NCBI RefSeq assembly: GCF_038396615.1
Contig: NZ_CP121689.1
Coordinates: 1,934,001-1,998,000, forward strand
DNA from: Thermatribacter velox
GTDB taxonomy: Bacteria; Atribacterota; Atribacteria; Atribacterales; Thermatribacteraceae
Length of the DNA stretch: 64,000 nucleotides
Direction: 5' to 3'
The position numbers and the translations under genes were made by a program. The notes below the pieces were generated by a model, which saw nothing but the letters and a program-made list of their open reading frames with translations, was not told the origin of the DNA and did not search any database. Of the stretch, positions 1-8,962 are shown in pieces (within the stretch, counting starts at the first letter, position 1; each line of letters starts with the position of its first letter).

Positions 1-272
1 ACCAGAATATTTTCTTGGTAAATGGTTTGAATGCCAAGCAACTGGGCCAGATGAGGAGTTAAAAAGTGAAACCGTTGACCACGAACATTAATCTCTCCCT
101 TATCGGGTTTCAAAAACCCAGAGAGAATTTTAATAAGCGTGGATTTACCCGCTCCGTTTTCACCAACAAGGCAATGTATTTCCCCTGGATAGAGGTCCAA
201 AGAAACCCCTTTTAATGCCTGAACTCCGGGGAAATGTTTGGTAATATCCCGAGCCTCAATAAGTGTCTGCAG
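1..272 (-). CDS. Sugar ABC transporter ATP-binding protein, partial (N-terminal part)
   Basis: The first ~90 residues of a ribose/galactose-type (RbsA/MglA-like) importer ATPase; the rest lies beyond the window. The translation opens [20 protein letters not shown] and contains a full Walker [10 protein letters not shown], followed by [16 protein letters not shown], which is typical of the family. It would hydrolyse ATP on the cytoplasmic face to drive sugar uptake by the binding protein encoded just upstream (gap about 50 bp). No ATG or GTG lies in frame near the Shine-Dalgarno sequence (GGGAGGGAG). A CTG 8 bases after it fits best as the start, but an ATT four codons on cannot be excluded. 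Confidence 0.85.
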   Translation of the reverse strand, partial: MQTLIEARDITKHFPGVQALKGVSLDLYPGEIHCLVGENGAGKSTLIKILSGFLKPDKGEINVRGQRFHFLTPHLAQLLGIQTIYQENIL

Positions 273-321
273 CGTCGCTCTCCCTCCCTTTTTGCCCCGG
301 CGTTAAGCCGGGGCAATCTTG

Positions 322-1323
322 CTAATCTAAACCACCAATATAGGCTACCGCTCTTTCATAGGTTTCGTCTGTTACTTCCCAAGGAATAGCTTCTGCCAGA
401 TTCTCCTTTGTAATAGGAATGATAGGTAAAGGAATAAACTTCGGTGGTTTCACGCCTTTAACCACGTACTGATAAAGATTTTTGAAAGTCAGAAGTCCCT
501 GCAGAGAGACAGGAGCACTCATAGTCGCGTCAATTTCCCCTTTGGCAATCATTTCCAAACCATGTGGCCCACCTCCAGTAGCCACAATTTTTACTTTTCC
601 AAACAATCCTGCATCCTTTAGAGCATTAATAACCCCTGTGGCCATTTGTTCGTTATTGACAAAAATTACATCGAATTCTAAACCAGACTGAATAGCGTTT
701 TGAGTAACATTCATGGCTTGTTCAGCACCCCAGTCGGTGGGCTGCGTACCAACCAACTCTACCGTCCCATACTCCTCGAGAGCCCTGTGGAGACCCTGCT
801 CGTAGAGTTCAGTAATGCCCATTCCCGGCGCACCCATGACATAAAAGAGTTTACTGCCCGGATAATTTTCACTGATAAATTTCCCTGCTGCATAGCCAAT
901 ATCATCATACTGACAGGCTACACAAGAAATATAATCCAACGAGGTGTCAGCAGGAAGGGAATTTTCGAAGGTTATAGGAATACCAGCGCCTTTTGCCATT
1001 TCGTAAAGAGTTACGTCCAGTTCCGGGGTCATGGTAAAAACAGAAATGCCATCCACTTTTCTGGCAATAAGATCTTCCATTGCCGCCACAGCTTTTTCTA
1101 AATTGCCTTCTGGATCAAGGACAATTGTGTCAATACCCTTTTTCTTAGCAGCATACTCAAAAGCGAGAATGGAATAGTTATTCCAAACATCTTTTCGGCT
1201 ATAAGCAATGTAACCAAATACCAGCTTTTTTCCTTCCTGGGCAGACACAACTCCTAATCCTATCCCCAAAAGGATTGATATCACCAAAAATAACCCTATC
1301 AAAATTACCCCTTTTTTTGCCAT
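322..1323 (-). CDS. Periplasmic sugar-binding protein of an ABC importer (RbsB-like)
   Basis: Binding protein of peripla_BP_4/RbsB type, exported and delivering a sugar to the membrane permease. Residues ~1-29 form a signal peptide: MAKKG, a hydrophobic core, then VVSA/QEGKK as the likely cleavage site. The mature part has the two-lobed pattern VFGYIAYSRKDVWNNYS, IDTIVLDPEGNLEKAVAAME and DVIFVNNEQMATGVINAL expected of the family. The ATG at 1323 is preferred over an upstream in-frame ATG because GGGAGG sits 6 bases before it. It lies between a TIM-barrel gene (upstream) and an ABC ATPase (downstream) on the same strand, so the three probably form one operon. The substrate cannot be read from sequence. 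Confidence 0.88.
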   Translation of the reverse strand: MAKKGVILIGLFLVISILLGIGLGVVSAQEGKKLVFGYIAYSRKDVWNNYSILAFEYAAKKKGIDTIVLDPEGNLEKAVAAMEDLIARKVDGISVFTMTPELDVTLYEMAKGAGIPITFENSLPADTSLDYISCVACQYDDIGYAAGKFISENYPGSKLFYVMGAPGMGITELYEQGLHRALEEYGTVELVGTQPTDWGAEQAMNVTQNAIQSGLEFDVIFVNNEQMATGVINALKDAGLFGKVKIVATGGGPHGLEMIAKGEIDATMSAPVSLQGLLTFKNLYQYVVKGVKPPKFIPLPIIPITKENLAEAIPWEVTDETYERAVAYIGGLD

Positions 1324-1444
1324 CTTAAAACCTCCCTTGTGCAATCGTTTTTTCTGCAACATTTAGAATACGCCAGACTTATAGAGTTCTATCACCTCCT
1401 TTGTTATGTATGATTATTGTATTTTACCATTTGTTCTCTTGGTG

Positions 1445-2254
1445 TTAAGAACTTCCAAACAATTCCTGGAGTCGCATTAGATAAGTAAATGATTCCTGAA
1501 CTGCTTGGTCAACGAATTCCTTCGGGTGGTCAAATTTTCCATCAAACTCAATTTCTACACTAAGAGGAATGGAGTGCTTTTCAGGCGGAAGTGAACCAAG
1601 GATTTTGCCAAAATTTACTTCTCCCCTCCCCAAAGCGGGGAAATCCCACACTTTATAACCTCCTCTTTTGTCCTTAAGATGAATATGAACTAACCAGGGA
1701 AAACATAAAGCGATATCTTCCTCAGGACGAACATTGCCGTAAAAAATTGCGTTACCAGTATCGTAGTTGATCCCCACAAAAGGAGAACCTATCTCACGAA
1801 CAATCTCCCGGGCTACCTCGCCACTTTTAAAAAAATCTCCGTGAATCTCGAGCCCAATCTGAACTCCCACCGCCTCAGCATCCTTAGCTAAAACCTGAAT
1901 GTTGTTTAGAAAAGCTTCCGTATCTTTCTCGTTTTCTATCGTTCCAGTATTTACTACTTTTGCCCCCATCAAATGTGCAAAGTGAAGGGTTTTCTGGAGA
2001 TATGCAACTCCATCACTTGAGGCGAGGTCAGAATGAGCACTCAAGCTTATTACCTGCAATCCAAAAGAGTTGAGTTCTTTTTTAAGGCCCTCCAGATCTT
2101 CCTTAGAGTACGATTCCAAATCAAAATGGTTGGTCCATCCTTTTACACAGGCCAATTCCACAAATTTAAAGCCGGCACGAGCAATACCAGAAAGGGCCTC
2201 CGAAAGAGAAAAACCGTGATAAGTATTGGTTGAAACCGCGAGAAAGGAGAACAC
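1445..2254 (-). CDS. Sugar phosphate isomerase/epimerase, xylose-isomerase-like TIM barrel
   Basis: A ~270-residue AP-endonuclease-2/xylose-isomerase-like TIM barrel. Diagnostic segments are FKFVELACVK near the N terminus, VISLSAHSDLA, GLEIHGDFF, GINYDTGNAIFYG, WLVHIHLKDKRGG, GRGEVNFGKI and LSVEIEF near the C terminus. The Glu, Asp and His residues in these are the usual divalent-metal ligands of the fold. It probably interconverts keto sugars or inositol derivatives imported by the neighbouring transporter. A GTG at 2254 with AAGGAGG 11 bases upstream is chosen; the GTG four codons earlier overlaps the ribosome-binding site. First gene of the leftward operon, divergent from the ROK regulator. 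Confidence 0.82.
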   Translation of the reverse strand: MFSFLAVSTNTYHGFSLSEALSGIARAGFKFVELACVKGWTNHFDLESYSKEDLEGLKKELNSFGLQVISLSAHSDLASSDGVAYLQKTLHFAHLMGAKVVNTGTIENEKDTEAFLNNIQVLAKDAEAVGVQIGLEIHGDFFKSGEVAREIVREIGSPFVGINYDTGNAIFYGNVRPEEDIALCFPWLVHIHLKDKRGGYKVWDFPALGRGEVNFGKILGSLPPEKHSIPLSVEIEFDGKFDHPKEFVDQAVQESFTYLMRLQELFGSS

Positions 2255-2271
2255 TTGTGCTCCCACCTCCT

Positions 2272-2335
2272 TTTTTCATCAATTATAACCTAATAATAAT
2301 TTATTTTTCATCAATTATAACCTAATAATTTATTT
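2272..2335. promoter_or_regulatory. Tandem 32-bp direct repeat, candidate operator for the ROK regulator
   Basis: Two copies of TTTTTCATCAATTATAACCT followed by AATAAT lie 32 bp apart (starting at 2272 and 2304). They sit immediately upstream of the leftward TIM-barrel operon, in the region shared with the divergent ROK gene. Paired AT-rich repeats three helical turns apart are a common repressor arrangement. That ROK binds here is inference from position. Confidence 0.45.
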
Positions 2336-2729
2336 GGAAAACCATGAAACAAGTACAAAGGATGACATTTTTGGAAATTCAAGCTCGAGTTTCCCAACTT
2401 AATGGACACAAAACGGTTAGTGTAAATTTATCGTAGATCTATGAGTTCTCTACGTTTAACCCTTAAGGCTTTGTCTCAAGAAATCTCCTGGGTTTCTGTG
2501 ATATAGAGGAAAGGAGATAGTCATCTCAACGCCATACCTTCTGGATGGATGCGAGGTTTAAGAGGAAAGAAGAAACCATGTTCCAAGTGCAATCGGAAAA
2601 GAAGAGGATTTCAGAAAATGTACCTATAATAAGTTGACGCTATCCACAATCACAATGCCGTTGACAAAGAAGAAAAAAAGAATTATCATTTGTTTATAGC
2701 TGAGATAGTTCGTTTCTAGAACAAACAAA
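2336..2729. other. Intergenic region without a convincing gene
   Basis: About 390 bases between the tandem repeat and the ROK gene. Short open stretches occur (for example one from the ATG at 2440), but none resembles a known protein and several stops interrupt each frame. A stretch around 2540-2620, rich in Lys and Arg codons with a CSKC motif in one frame, might be a decayed transposase tail. I could not support that further. The ROK promoter should lie at the right end. Confidence 0.4.
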
Positions 2730-3914
2730 ATGTATACCTTTACCGCCTCTCGAATAAATGAAGTGCATAAAAAACTTGTTTTCCGTCTGGTATGGAAAAA
2801 CAAGAGCTTATCCCGAACCCAAATAGGCTCCTTTTTTGGATTTAGCAAATCTACTGTTTCACAAATAGTAAAAGAATTAATAGCAGAGAATCTATTGATA
2901 GAATCAGGTCGTGCAAAATCTTCTGTTGGCAAAAAACCTGTCCTTCTTTCTATAAACCCGGATGGACCACGCTTGATAGGTTCCTTGGTGAAAGACTCAG
3001 GAGAAATTGCTGCAGCTCTTATAAGCTTGAATGGTTCGATACTTCACAAAGAAAGCTGTACAGCTCGAGATGCTTCACCCAATCAAGTAGCTCGTGAAGT
3101 AGTACATTTAATCCAAAAAGTACTGCAAAACTTTCCCCAAGAAAACATTTTGGGTATAGGAATAGGGGTGCCGGGTATAGTACATCACAAACAAGGCACG
3201 ATAGAGTATTCTGCTCATTTTAGCTGGAAAAATCTTCCATTCCTAGAAATGGTAAAGGAATATTTACTAAAGAATGTTCCCGTTGTCATAGATAATAGAA
3301 CCATTGCTGCCACTTTGGGAGAAATGTGGTTCGGTCTAGCCCAAGAGAACAAAAATTTTGTTTGTATCAACTGTGGAGAGGCCCTAGGCATGGGCATCGT
3401 TATCGAAGAGCGGGTATACAGAGGAGCAGAAGACGGAGCAGGAGAAGTTGGACACATCGTTTTAGATAATAGTCAAGAATCATGTTTCTGCGGCAAAAAG
3501 GGTTGCTTAGAAACCTCTATAGCATTACCCAAAATTATGGAAAAACTAAACGGTAAAAATTACTATGACACAGAAACCGCTGTTCAAATATTAACTGAGA
3601 AAAGAAAGGAATCCAAGGTTAAAAAATCGTTAGAAGATGCTTTTCTGCGTCTTGGCGATCTCGCGGCGGTCGTTGTAAACATATTGGCTCCCGAGAAAGT
3701 GGTTTTTACTGGCGCCTTAACCCAAGTTGACCCTCTATTATTACTTGAAAAAGTTAAAGAGAGATTAAACGAAAGAGCTCTTGAACCTTTGGCCAAAAAA
3801 GTTAAATTAACAATAAGTCCTCTGCAAAGAGATAAAGAAGTGTTATGGGGTGCTGCCTTAGTGATGGAGCATCTTTTCAATCTCTATGAATTTACAAAGG
3901 AGGACACCAAATGA
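2730..3914 (+). CDS. ROK-family transcriptional repressor (NagC/XylR type)
   Basis: 394-residue repressor with an N-terminal winged helix-turn-helix (residues ~20-65: LSRTQIGSFFGFSKSTVSQI, then LIAENLLIESG) fused to a ROK sugar-kinase-like domain. The kinase part shows IGIGVPGIV, VIDNRTIAATLGEMWFG and the zinc-binding signature CFCGKKGCLE at about residue 250, which defines the ROK family. Such proteins sense a sugar or sugar phosphate and release operators. The gene is first in a rightward operon, overlaps the next start by ATGA and is divergent from the TIM-barrel operon, so it may control both. The tandem repeat at 2272 is the candidate site. Confidence 0.9.
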   Translation: MYTFTASRINEVHKKLVFRLVWKNKSLSRTQIGSFFGFSKSTVSQIVKELIAENLLIESGRAKSSVGKKPVLLSINPDGPRLIGSLVKDSGEIAAALISLNGSILHKESCTARDASPNQVAREVVHLIQKVLQNFPQENILGIGIGVPGIVHHKQGTIEYSAHFSWKNLPFLEMVKEYLLKNVPVVIDNRTIAATLGEMWFGLAQENKNFVCINCGEALGMGIVIEERVYRGAEDGAGEVGHIVLDNSQESCFCGKKGCLETSIALPKIMEKLNGKNYYDTETAVQILTEKRKESKVKKSLEDAFLRLGDLAAVVVNILAPEKVVFTGALTQVDPLLLLEKVKERLNERALEPLAKKVKLTISPLQRDKEVLWGAALVMEHLFNLYEFTKEDTK

Positions 3915-4939
3915 GAAAAATAGGCTTTGGAATCATAGGAGCGGGGATTTGGGGAGAAACACATGCTAAGATTTATGCGTCTCATCATCTATCGGAATTA
4001 ATTGCAGTCTGTGATACAGTGGAAGAAAAAGCTCGCAGTTTGGCCCTCAAGTACGGAGCTAAAAATTACTACACCGATTTTGAAAAAATGTTAGAAAATT
4101 CAGAAATACAGGCAGTAGCCATAACTACTCCTGATTTCGCACACCGCGAACCCTTTATAGCCGCTTTAAAAGCTGGAAAACATGTTATAGTAGAAAAACC
4201 CCTGGCAACCACCAACGAAGACTTACAAGCTATGAAAGAAGCTTATGATAACTCAGACTGCCGTGTCATGGTTGATTTTCATGCTCGCTTCAGTCCACCT
4301 TTCGCCATAGCCAAAGAAAGCATTCAAAAAGGTGAATTAGGAAAAGTTATTTCCATGTATTATCGATTAAACGATATCATTTATGTCCCGACCCAAATGC
4401 TCTCCTGGACGAGTAAATCCTCCGTACTCTGGTTTCTTGGAAGTCATACCATCGACACCCTCCGTTTTCTAATTGATAGTGAAGTACAAAGGGTTTATTC
4501 CGTCTCAAGGTCGGAAGTGTTGATAAAAAAGAATATTCCTGTAGCAGATATATATCAAAGTATCCTAGAATTTGAAAATGGTACCATTGCTACAATTGAG
4601 AACAATTGGATTGTCCCCAACACCAATCCTCATTGGAACGATATCAAATTAAACATACTAGGCAGCAAGGGAATGATCAACATGGACCTTACCAATAACC
4701 AAGCTTTTGAACGTTATCTCGAAAGTAAAAGTGATCACCCAGATATTTTAGTAATGCCTACGATTCATGGAAAACCTATGGGTTTCGCCCACGAAAGTAT
4801 ACGCGATTTTATAGAACGATTAGCCGACGGAAGAGAATTTTTGGCCACTTTTGAAGATGGTTATCGCGTCAGCAAAGTAATACTGGCCTTAATGGATTCA
4901 GCTGAAGAAAGATTACCCAAAGAAGTAAAGTATGATTAA
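3911..4939 (+). CDS. Gfo/Idh/MocA-family NAD(P)-dependent sugar dehydrogenase
   Basis: 342-residue oxidoreductase. The N-terminal Rossmann fold has GIIGAGIWGETHAK (residues ~6-19), followed by ITTPDFAH and VIVEKPLATT; the Glu-Lys-Pro is the conserved catalytic/cofactor motif of the family. The C-terminal half has the usual GFO_IDH_MocA_C pattern with LGSHTIDTLRFL. It probably oxidises or epimerises a sugar or sugar acid in the cytoplasm. It overlaps the ROK gene by 4 bases and is followed by transporter genes. A related dehydrogenase (14193-15209) occupies the matching place in the second sugar operon. Substrate unknown. Confidence 0.88.
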   Translation: MRKIGFGIIGAGIWGETHAKIYASHHLSELIAVCDTVEEKARSLALKYGAKNYYTDFEKMLENSEIQAVAITTPDFAHREPFIAALKAGKHVIVEKPLATTNEDLQAMKEAYDNSDCRVMVDFHARFSPPFAIAKESIQKGELGKVISMYYRLNDIIYVPTQMLSWTSKSSVLWFLGSHTIDTLRFLIDSEVQRVYSVSRSEVLIKKNIPVADIYQSILEFENGTIATIENNWIVPNTNPHWNDIKLNILGSKGMINMDLTNNQAFERYLESKSDHPDILVMPTIHGKPMGFAHESIRDFIERLADGREFLATFEDGYRVSKVILALMDSAEERLPKEVKYD

Positions 4940-5028
4940 GAAAGGAGGTGGAGGGAGACAAAAAAAGAGCGGGGAAACATCCCATAATTTTAAGAAAATT
5001 TAAGAAAATCCCTAAGGAGGTGTTTTTC

Positions 5029-6372
5029 GTGCGGAATATTTTGGTAGGCATTTTAATGATATTGGTTGCAGTATTTTCCATTAGCATTCTTTGCTTTGCC
5101 CAATTGCCACCAGAAGTCGAAAAATGGGTAAATGCAGTTAGAGAAGACCTTGGAGGAACAACTATAACTTGTGCCTTTTGCCCTCACCCCACCACCGATG
5201 CGATGCAGCAGATGGTCAAAGAATTTACCGAATTGACTGGTATTAAAGTAAGATGGGATATTATCGAAGAAGGCTATCTAAGACAAAAGTTATTGATAGA
5301 ACACCAAGGAAAGACGGGAGTATACGATGTGCTTTTAATTGATGCTTTCAATCTTGCTGAATATGCACCAAGCGGCGTAGCCATCGATTTAAAACCTCTC
5401 TTAGAAAATCAAGACCTTACTCCTGAGTGGTTTGACTATGAAGACATACTACCCGCTTATCGCGATGGTATTGGTAAATACAAAGGAACAATATACGGAA
5501 TACCGGTAGCCGGTGAAACTCGATACGTTGGTTACCGCAAGGATCTTTTCGAAAAATACGGTCAACGCCCACCTGAAACCATGGATGATTTGTTGAACCT
5601 TGCTAAATTCTTCAAAGGCAAAGAAGAAGATCTGTATGGAATAGCCATGCGAGGGCAAAAGGGTATACATTTCGGTTCCGGGTGGATGACGGTCATGTAC
5701 CAGCTCGGTGGTCAATTTTTAGATCAGAAAACGTGGAAAGTTCTGGTTAATAGTCCAGAAACAGTTGCCTCTCTTGAATATTACGTTGATCTCCTAAAAC
5801 AAGGTCCCCCTGACATAGGTGTATACACTCATGAAGAAGCAGTATCCGCGTTTACTTCTGGAAGAACTGCCATGTGGTTTGACTCCACCGCCCTTACTCC
5901 CTGGATTATCGATCCTACAAAATCTCTAATCGCTGATAAAGTAAATTTTGTACCTCCTCCCAAAGGACCCGCCGGCGCATATGGAGCTCTTGCGGGTTGG
6001 AATGTTGGTATATCAAGCGATATAAGTGATAAGCAAAAACGAGCCGCCTGGGCATTTATCGTCTGGATGACCAGTCGTTATAAAGCCAAAGAATATGTCA
6101 AAAATGGTGGTACTCCTGTACGCAAGTCAGTATACGAAGATCCAGAACTCGTAGCAGAAAACTGGACATTCCCCATTCAGCTAGAATCTCTCGAAAGGGC
6201 TAATAACTTAGTAAAAGCTGGAATAAGCTGGATTCCCCCTCATCCCAAGTTTATGAAAGTCTTAGAAGTAGTTGGCGATTACGGTTCTGCGGTGCTCGCC
6301 GGCCAAATGACAGCAAAAGAAGCTCTAGACAAAGCTCAAATTGAAGTAGAAAAAATTATGTCAGAAGAGTAA
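5029..6372 (+). CDS. Extracellular solute-binding protein family 1 (sugar ABC importer)
   Basis: 447-residue MalE/UgpB-like binding protein. A signal peptide (MRNILVGILMILVAVFSI, cleaved near CFA/QLPPE) is followed by a typical family-1 body: FTELTGIKVRWDI, YDVLLIDAFNLAEYA, YGIPVAGETRYVGYRKDLFE, and a C-terminal AWAFIVWMTS. The GTG at 5029 is chosen because AAGGAGG precedes it by 9 bases; the longer in-frame reading would begin with a charged, non-signal stretch. It feeds the two permeases downstream. No ATPase gene is present in this operon, so a shared MsmK-like ATPase elsewhere is likely. Confidence 0.9.
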   Translation: MRNILVGILMILVAVFSISILCFAQLPPEVEKWVNAVREDLGGTTITCAFCPHPTTDAMQQMVKEFTELTGIKVRWDIIEEGYLRQKLLIEHQGKTGVYDVLLIDAFNLAEYAPSGVAIDLKPLLENQDLTPEWFDYEDILPAYRDGIGKYKGTIYGIPVAGETRYVGYRKDLFEKYGQRPPETMDDLLNLAKFFKGKEEDLYGIAMRGQKGIHFGSGWMTVMYQLGGQFLDQKTWKVLVNSPETVASLEYYVDLLKQGPPDIGVYTHEEAVSAFTSGRTAMWFDSTALTPWIIDPTKSLIADKVNFVPPPKGPAGAYGALAGWNVGISSDISDKQKRAAWAFIVWMTSRYKAKEYVKNGGTPVRKSVYEDPELVAENWTFPIQLESLERANNLVKAGISWIPPHPKFMKVLEVVGDYGSAVLAGQMTAKEALDKAQIEVEKIMSEE

Positions 6373-6380
6373 CCTTTATG

Positions 6381-6408
6381 AAAGGTGGAGGTGGGTGCCT
6401 CCACCTTT
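6381..6408 (+). promoter_or_regulatory. Perfect 11-bp hairpin between binding-protein and permease genes
   Basis: AAAGGTGGAGG and CCTCCACCTTT flank a 6-base loop, directly after the binding-protein stop codon, with no T-run behind it. In malE-type operons such intercistronic hairpins stabilise the 5' mRNA segment so that far more binding protein than permease is made. This is the likely role here. A comparable element lies at 12660-12693. Confidence 0.7.
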
Positions 6409-6436
6409 CATTCAGAAAGGAGAACGATCAAAGCAA

Positions 6437-7324
6437 ATGGGCAAAAGAAAGGAACACTACGCTTTTATACTTCCAGCCTTGATAGCTCTGGTTATTATCG
6501 TCATTTTTCCAACAATCTTTCTGTGGTACGTAAGTTTCACCAATTATGATCTTTCCATGGGATGGGAAAAAAAGTCTTTCATAGGGCTAGAAAATTATGT
6601 CTACTTATTCACCGAAGACAAAGACTTTTGGCATTCTTTAAAGATAAGCATTTTGTTCATGGGGTTAACAGTAGCTTGCGAATTCGTGCTTGGGTTAGGC
6701 ATTGCTTTACTATTTCATAGAAGGTTATGGGGCAAAAGGCTTTGGATGTCTTTTTTAATCATACCCATGGTGATAACACCAACCATAATATCCCTAATTT
6801 GGAAACTTATGCTAAATACAGAATACGGAGTTTTAAACTACATGTTATCCTTGTTTTCCATCGGTAAGGTCAACTGGCTTGGTTACAAAGAGGCCTTTTG
6901 GTCCTTAATAATAGTAGACATATGGGAATGGACCCCTTTCATGGCTCTAATATTATATGCTGGTTTACAATCGCTGCCCCAAGAACCCTATGAAGCAGCG
7001 ATTGTAGATGGAGCCACTTCCACCCAAATTTTCTACTTCCTAACTCTTCCTCTCTTAAAACCCATGATTATAGTAGCTTTACTCTTGCGTTCAATCGATG
7101 CACTAAAAATCTTTGACGTTGTATACGGCTTGACTCAAGGTGGACCCGGTAATGCCACCGAGCTGATGAGCCTCCATATTTACCGCTTAGGTTTCAGGCA
7201 TACCAACTGGATAGGCCGCTCCTCCGCTAACGCGGTAATCCTTCTCTTAATCAGCACTTTTTTAACTATGGTATTACTCAGAAGTTTAAGAAAAAGCCAA
7301 AAGGGGGGAAGCGACTTTGCATAA
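6437..7324 (+). CDS. Sugar ABC transporter permease, MalF/UgpA type
   Basis: About 295 residues with six hydrophobic segments and the EAA loop typical of binding-protein-dependent permeases: EPYEAAIVDGATSTQIFYFL followed by LPLLKP (around residue 195). The N terminus has FILPALIALVIIVIFPTIFL as first membrane helix. The ATG at 6437 is used; an upstream in-frame GTG lies inside the intercistronic hairpin. It pairs with the next permease, overlapping it by 8 bases, to form the membrane channel. Confidence 0.9.
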   Translation: MGKRKEHYAFILPALIALVIIVIFPTIFLWYVSFTNYDLSMGWEKKSFIGLENYVYLFTEDKDFWHSLKISILFMGLTVACEFVLGLGIALLFHRRLWGKRLWMSFLIIPMVITPTIISLIWKLMLNTEYGVLNYMLSLFSIGKVNWLGYKEAFWSLIIVDIWEWTPFMALILYAGLQSLPQEPYEAAIVDGATSTQIFYFLTLPLLKPMIIVALLLRSIDALKIFDVVYGLTQGGPGNATELMSLHIYRLGFRHTNWIGRSSANAVILLLISTFLTMVLLRSLRKSQKGGSDFA

Positions 7325-8150
7325 AATTAAAAGAAAAAGAATTTTCAAAAATATTATATTAGACATCCTAATCGCAATAGTGGTTATTGCTTGTATCTTC
7401 CCCTTCGCGTGGATGGTCATGACCTCTTTAAAAACCAGAGTTCAAACCATTGACCCTTCGGTATGGATATTTCATCCTACGCTTGAAAACTATCAGTCTA
7501 TTTTCCAAAAAAGGAATCTATTCATGTACATAAAAAACAGTACTATCGTGGTTTCCCTCACAACTTTAATATCGCTGATTTTAGGTACCTTTGCTGCATA
7601 CGGTTTAGCTCGCTTCCGATTCCCTCGCCGAGAGGACATCGCTTTTTGGATTCTTTCCCTACGCATGTTACCACCAATGGCAGTAGTAATCCCTTTTTTC
7701 TTGTTAGGAAGATTTATCGGTCTTTTAGATACGCACATTCTACTGATAATAGTTTATCTTAGCTTCAACATCCCCTTTACAGTATGGATGATGAGAGGCT
7801 TTATTGAAGAAATACCTCAAGAAGTTGAAGAAGCGGCCTGGATTGATGGATGTTCAAGGATTCAGGGGCTGTTTAGGGTGGTTTTTCCCCTAATCTTACC
7901 AGGTATAGCTGCTACTGCAATCTTCTGTGTGATTCAGTCCTGGAATGAGTTCGCACTGGCATTTTTCCTGACAAGCTTCAACGCAAGAACGGTACCAACA
8001 ACTGTCACCTTTTTCCTTTCAGTTTTAGGCGTAATTTGGGGTGAAATGGCTGCGGTTGGAGTAGTAGCTACTGCACCAGTATTATTATTTGCCTTATTGG
8101 TGCAAAAATACCTAGTTCGCGGCCTCACCTTGGGAGCGCTAAAGAGTTGA
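7317..8150 (+). CDS. Sugar ABC transporter permease, MalG/UgpE type
   Basis: 277-residue inner-membrane permease with six hydrophobic segments and the EAA motif EVEEAAWIDGCSRIQGLFRV near residue 180. The ending RGLTLGALKS is characteristic of the MalG branch. Translation probably starts at TTG 7317, with GGGGGG 8 bases upstream, overlapping the preceding permease by 8 bases. Last gene of the rightward operon; it converges on the DeoR-type gene with only 35 bases between. Confidence 0.9.
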   Translation: MHKIKRKRIFKNIILDILIAIVVIACIFPFAWMVMTSLKTRVQTIDPSVWIFHPTLENYQSIFQKRNLFMYIKNSTIVVSLTTLISLILGTFAAYGLARFRFPRREDIAFWILSLRMLPPMAVVIPFFLLGRFIGLLDTHILLIIVYLSFNIPFTVWMMRGFIEEIPQEVEEAAWIDGCSRIQGLFRVVFPLILPGIAATAIFCVIQSWNEFALAFFLTSFNARTVPTTVTFFLSVLGVIWGEMAAVGVVATAPVLLFALLVQKYLVRGLTLGALKS

Positions 8151-8185
8151 AAAATAACCATCAGTAATAATAAGCTTATAAAATT

Positions 8186-8962
8186 TCAAGCCAAAATTAT
8201 TTCAACTCCTGCTTCACGCAGGTAACTTTCCTGCTTTCCATCTATTCGGTCAGTAACTATGACGTCTACCTTCTCAAGCGGCACAATACGATAAAGCCCA
8301 ACTTTTCCAAACTTGCTATGGTCAGCAACCAAAACTGTTTCTCGTGCCAGCTCTATCATCATTCGATCAATAATTGCTTCCTGGATATTGTGCGTAGTAA
8401 CCCCCTCTTCGGGAGATATACCATCAGCACCCAAAAAAACTTTGCTTATAAAAGTTTCAGAAAACACCTTGCGCAAAGTCTCTTCCGCCAAGTGCCCGAC
8501 AAAAGCAGTGGATTCCTTCCTCATTTCACCGCCGATCAATACCAAGCGCAAATTGGGTAAACTAGCCACTTCTGTAGCTACTTTAAGGCAATTAGTAATT
8601 ACTGTTACATCTCTTTTGGTCTTCAAATGAGGCACAATCTGAAGCACCGTGGTACCAGTCTCCAAAAGAACGCTTTCTCCATCATTTATTAATTCAGCTG
8701 CTTTTTTACCAATTCTCCTTTTAGCCTCTATGTTCTGGGATAATTTTTCATAAAAGGTCAGTTCTCTCGAAACAAAATTAGGATGCAAACTTACAAAACC
8801 ACGGTTTAAAACTACCCTTTCCGATTGTTCGAGTCTACCCACCGCACGACGAACAGTAGATTCCGAAATACCAAGAAGATCAGCAATATCTTTTACCTTT
8901 AACGCTCTTTTCTTAAAAACCAGATTAAGTATTTTCCAATCTTTTTCCTGCGTTTTACTCAT
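8186..8962 (-). CDS. DeoR-family transcriptional regulator
   Basis: 258-residue repressor. The N-terminal helix-turn-helix (VKDIADLLGISESTVRRAVG, residues ~22-41) is followed by a DeoR sensor domain with VLLETGTTVLQIVPHL, VITNCLKVATEVA, FLGADGISPEEGVTTHN and VLVADHSKFGK, the phosphosugar-binding pattern of the family. ATG 8962 is chosen (GGAG upstream) and overlaps the end of the ROK kinase gene by 8 bases. It is the last gene of the leftward amino-sugar operon and probably regulates it. The inverted repeat at 15277-15294 is a candidate site. Confidence 0.9.
   Translation of the reverse strand: MSKTQEKDWKILNLVFKKRALKVKDIADLLGISESTVRRAVGRLEQSERVVLNRGFVSLHPNFVSRELTFYEKLSQNIEAKRRIGKKAAELINDGESVLLETGTTVLQIVPHLKTKRDVTVITNCLKVATEVASLPNLRLVLIGGEMRKESTAFVGHLAEETLRKVFSETFISKVFLGADGISPEEGVTTHNIQEAIIDRMMIELARETVLVADHSKFGKVGLYRIVPLEKVDVIVTDRIDGKQESYLREAGVEIILA

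Noticed and set aside
1363-1444. Leader peptide (ten codons from a GTG inside GGAGGTG) before the sugar-binding protein
   Set aside because: The GTG overlaps the only ribosome-binding-like sequence and the peptide has no run of regulatory codons.
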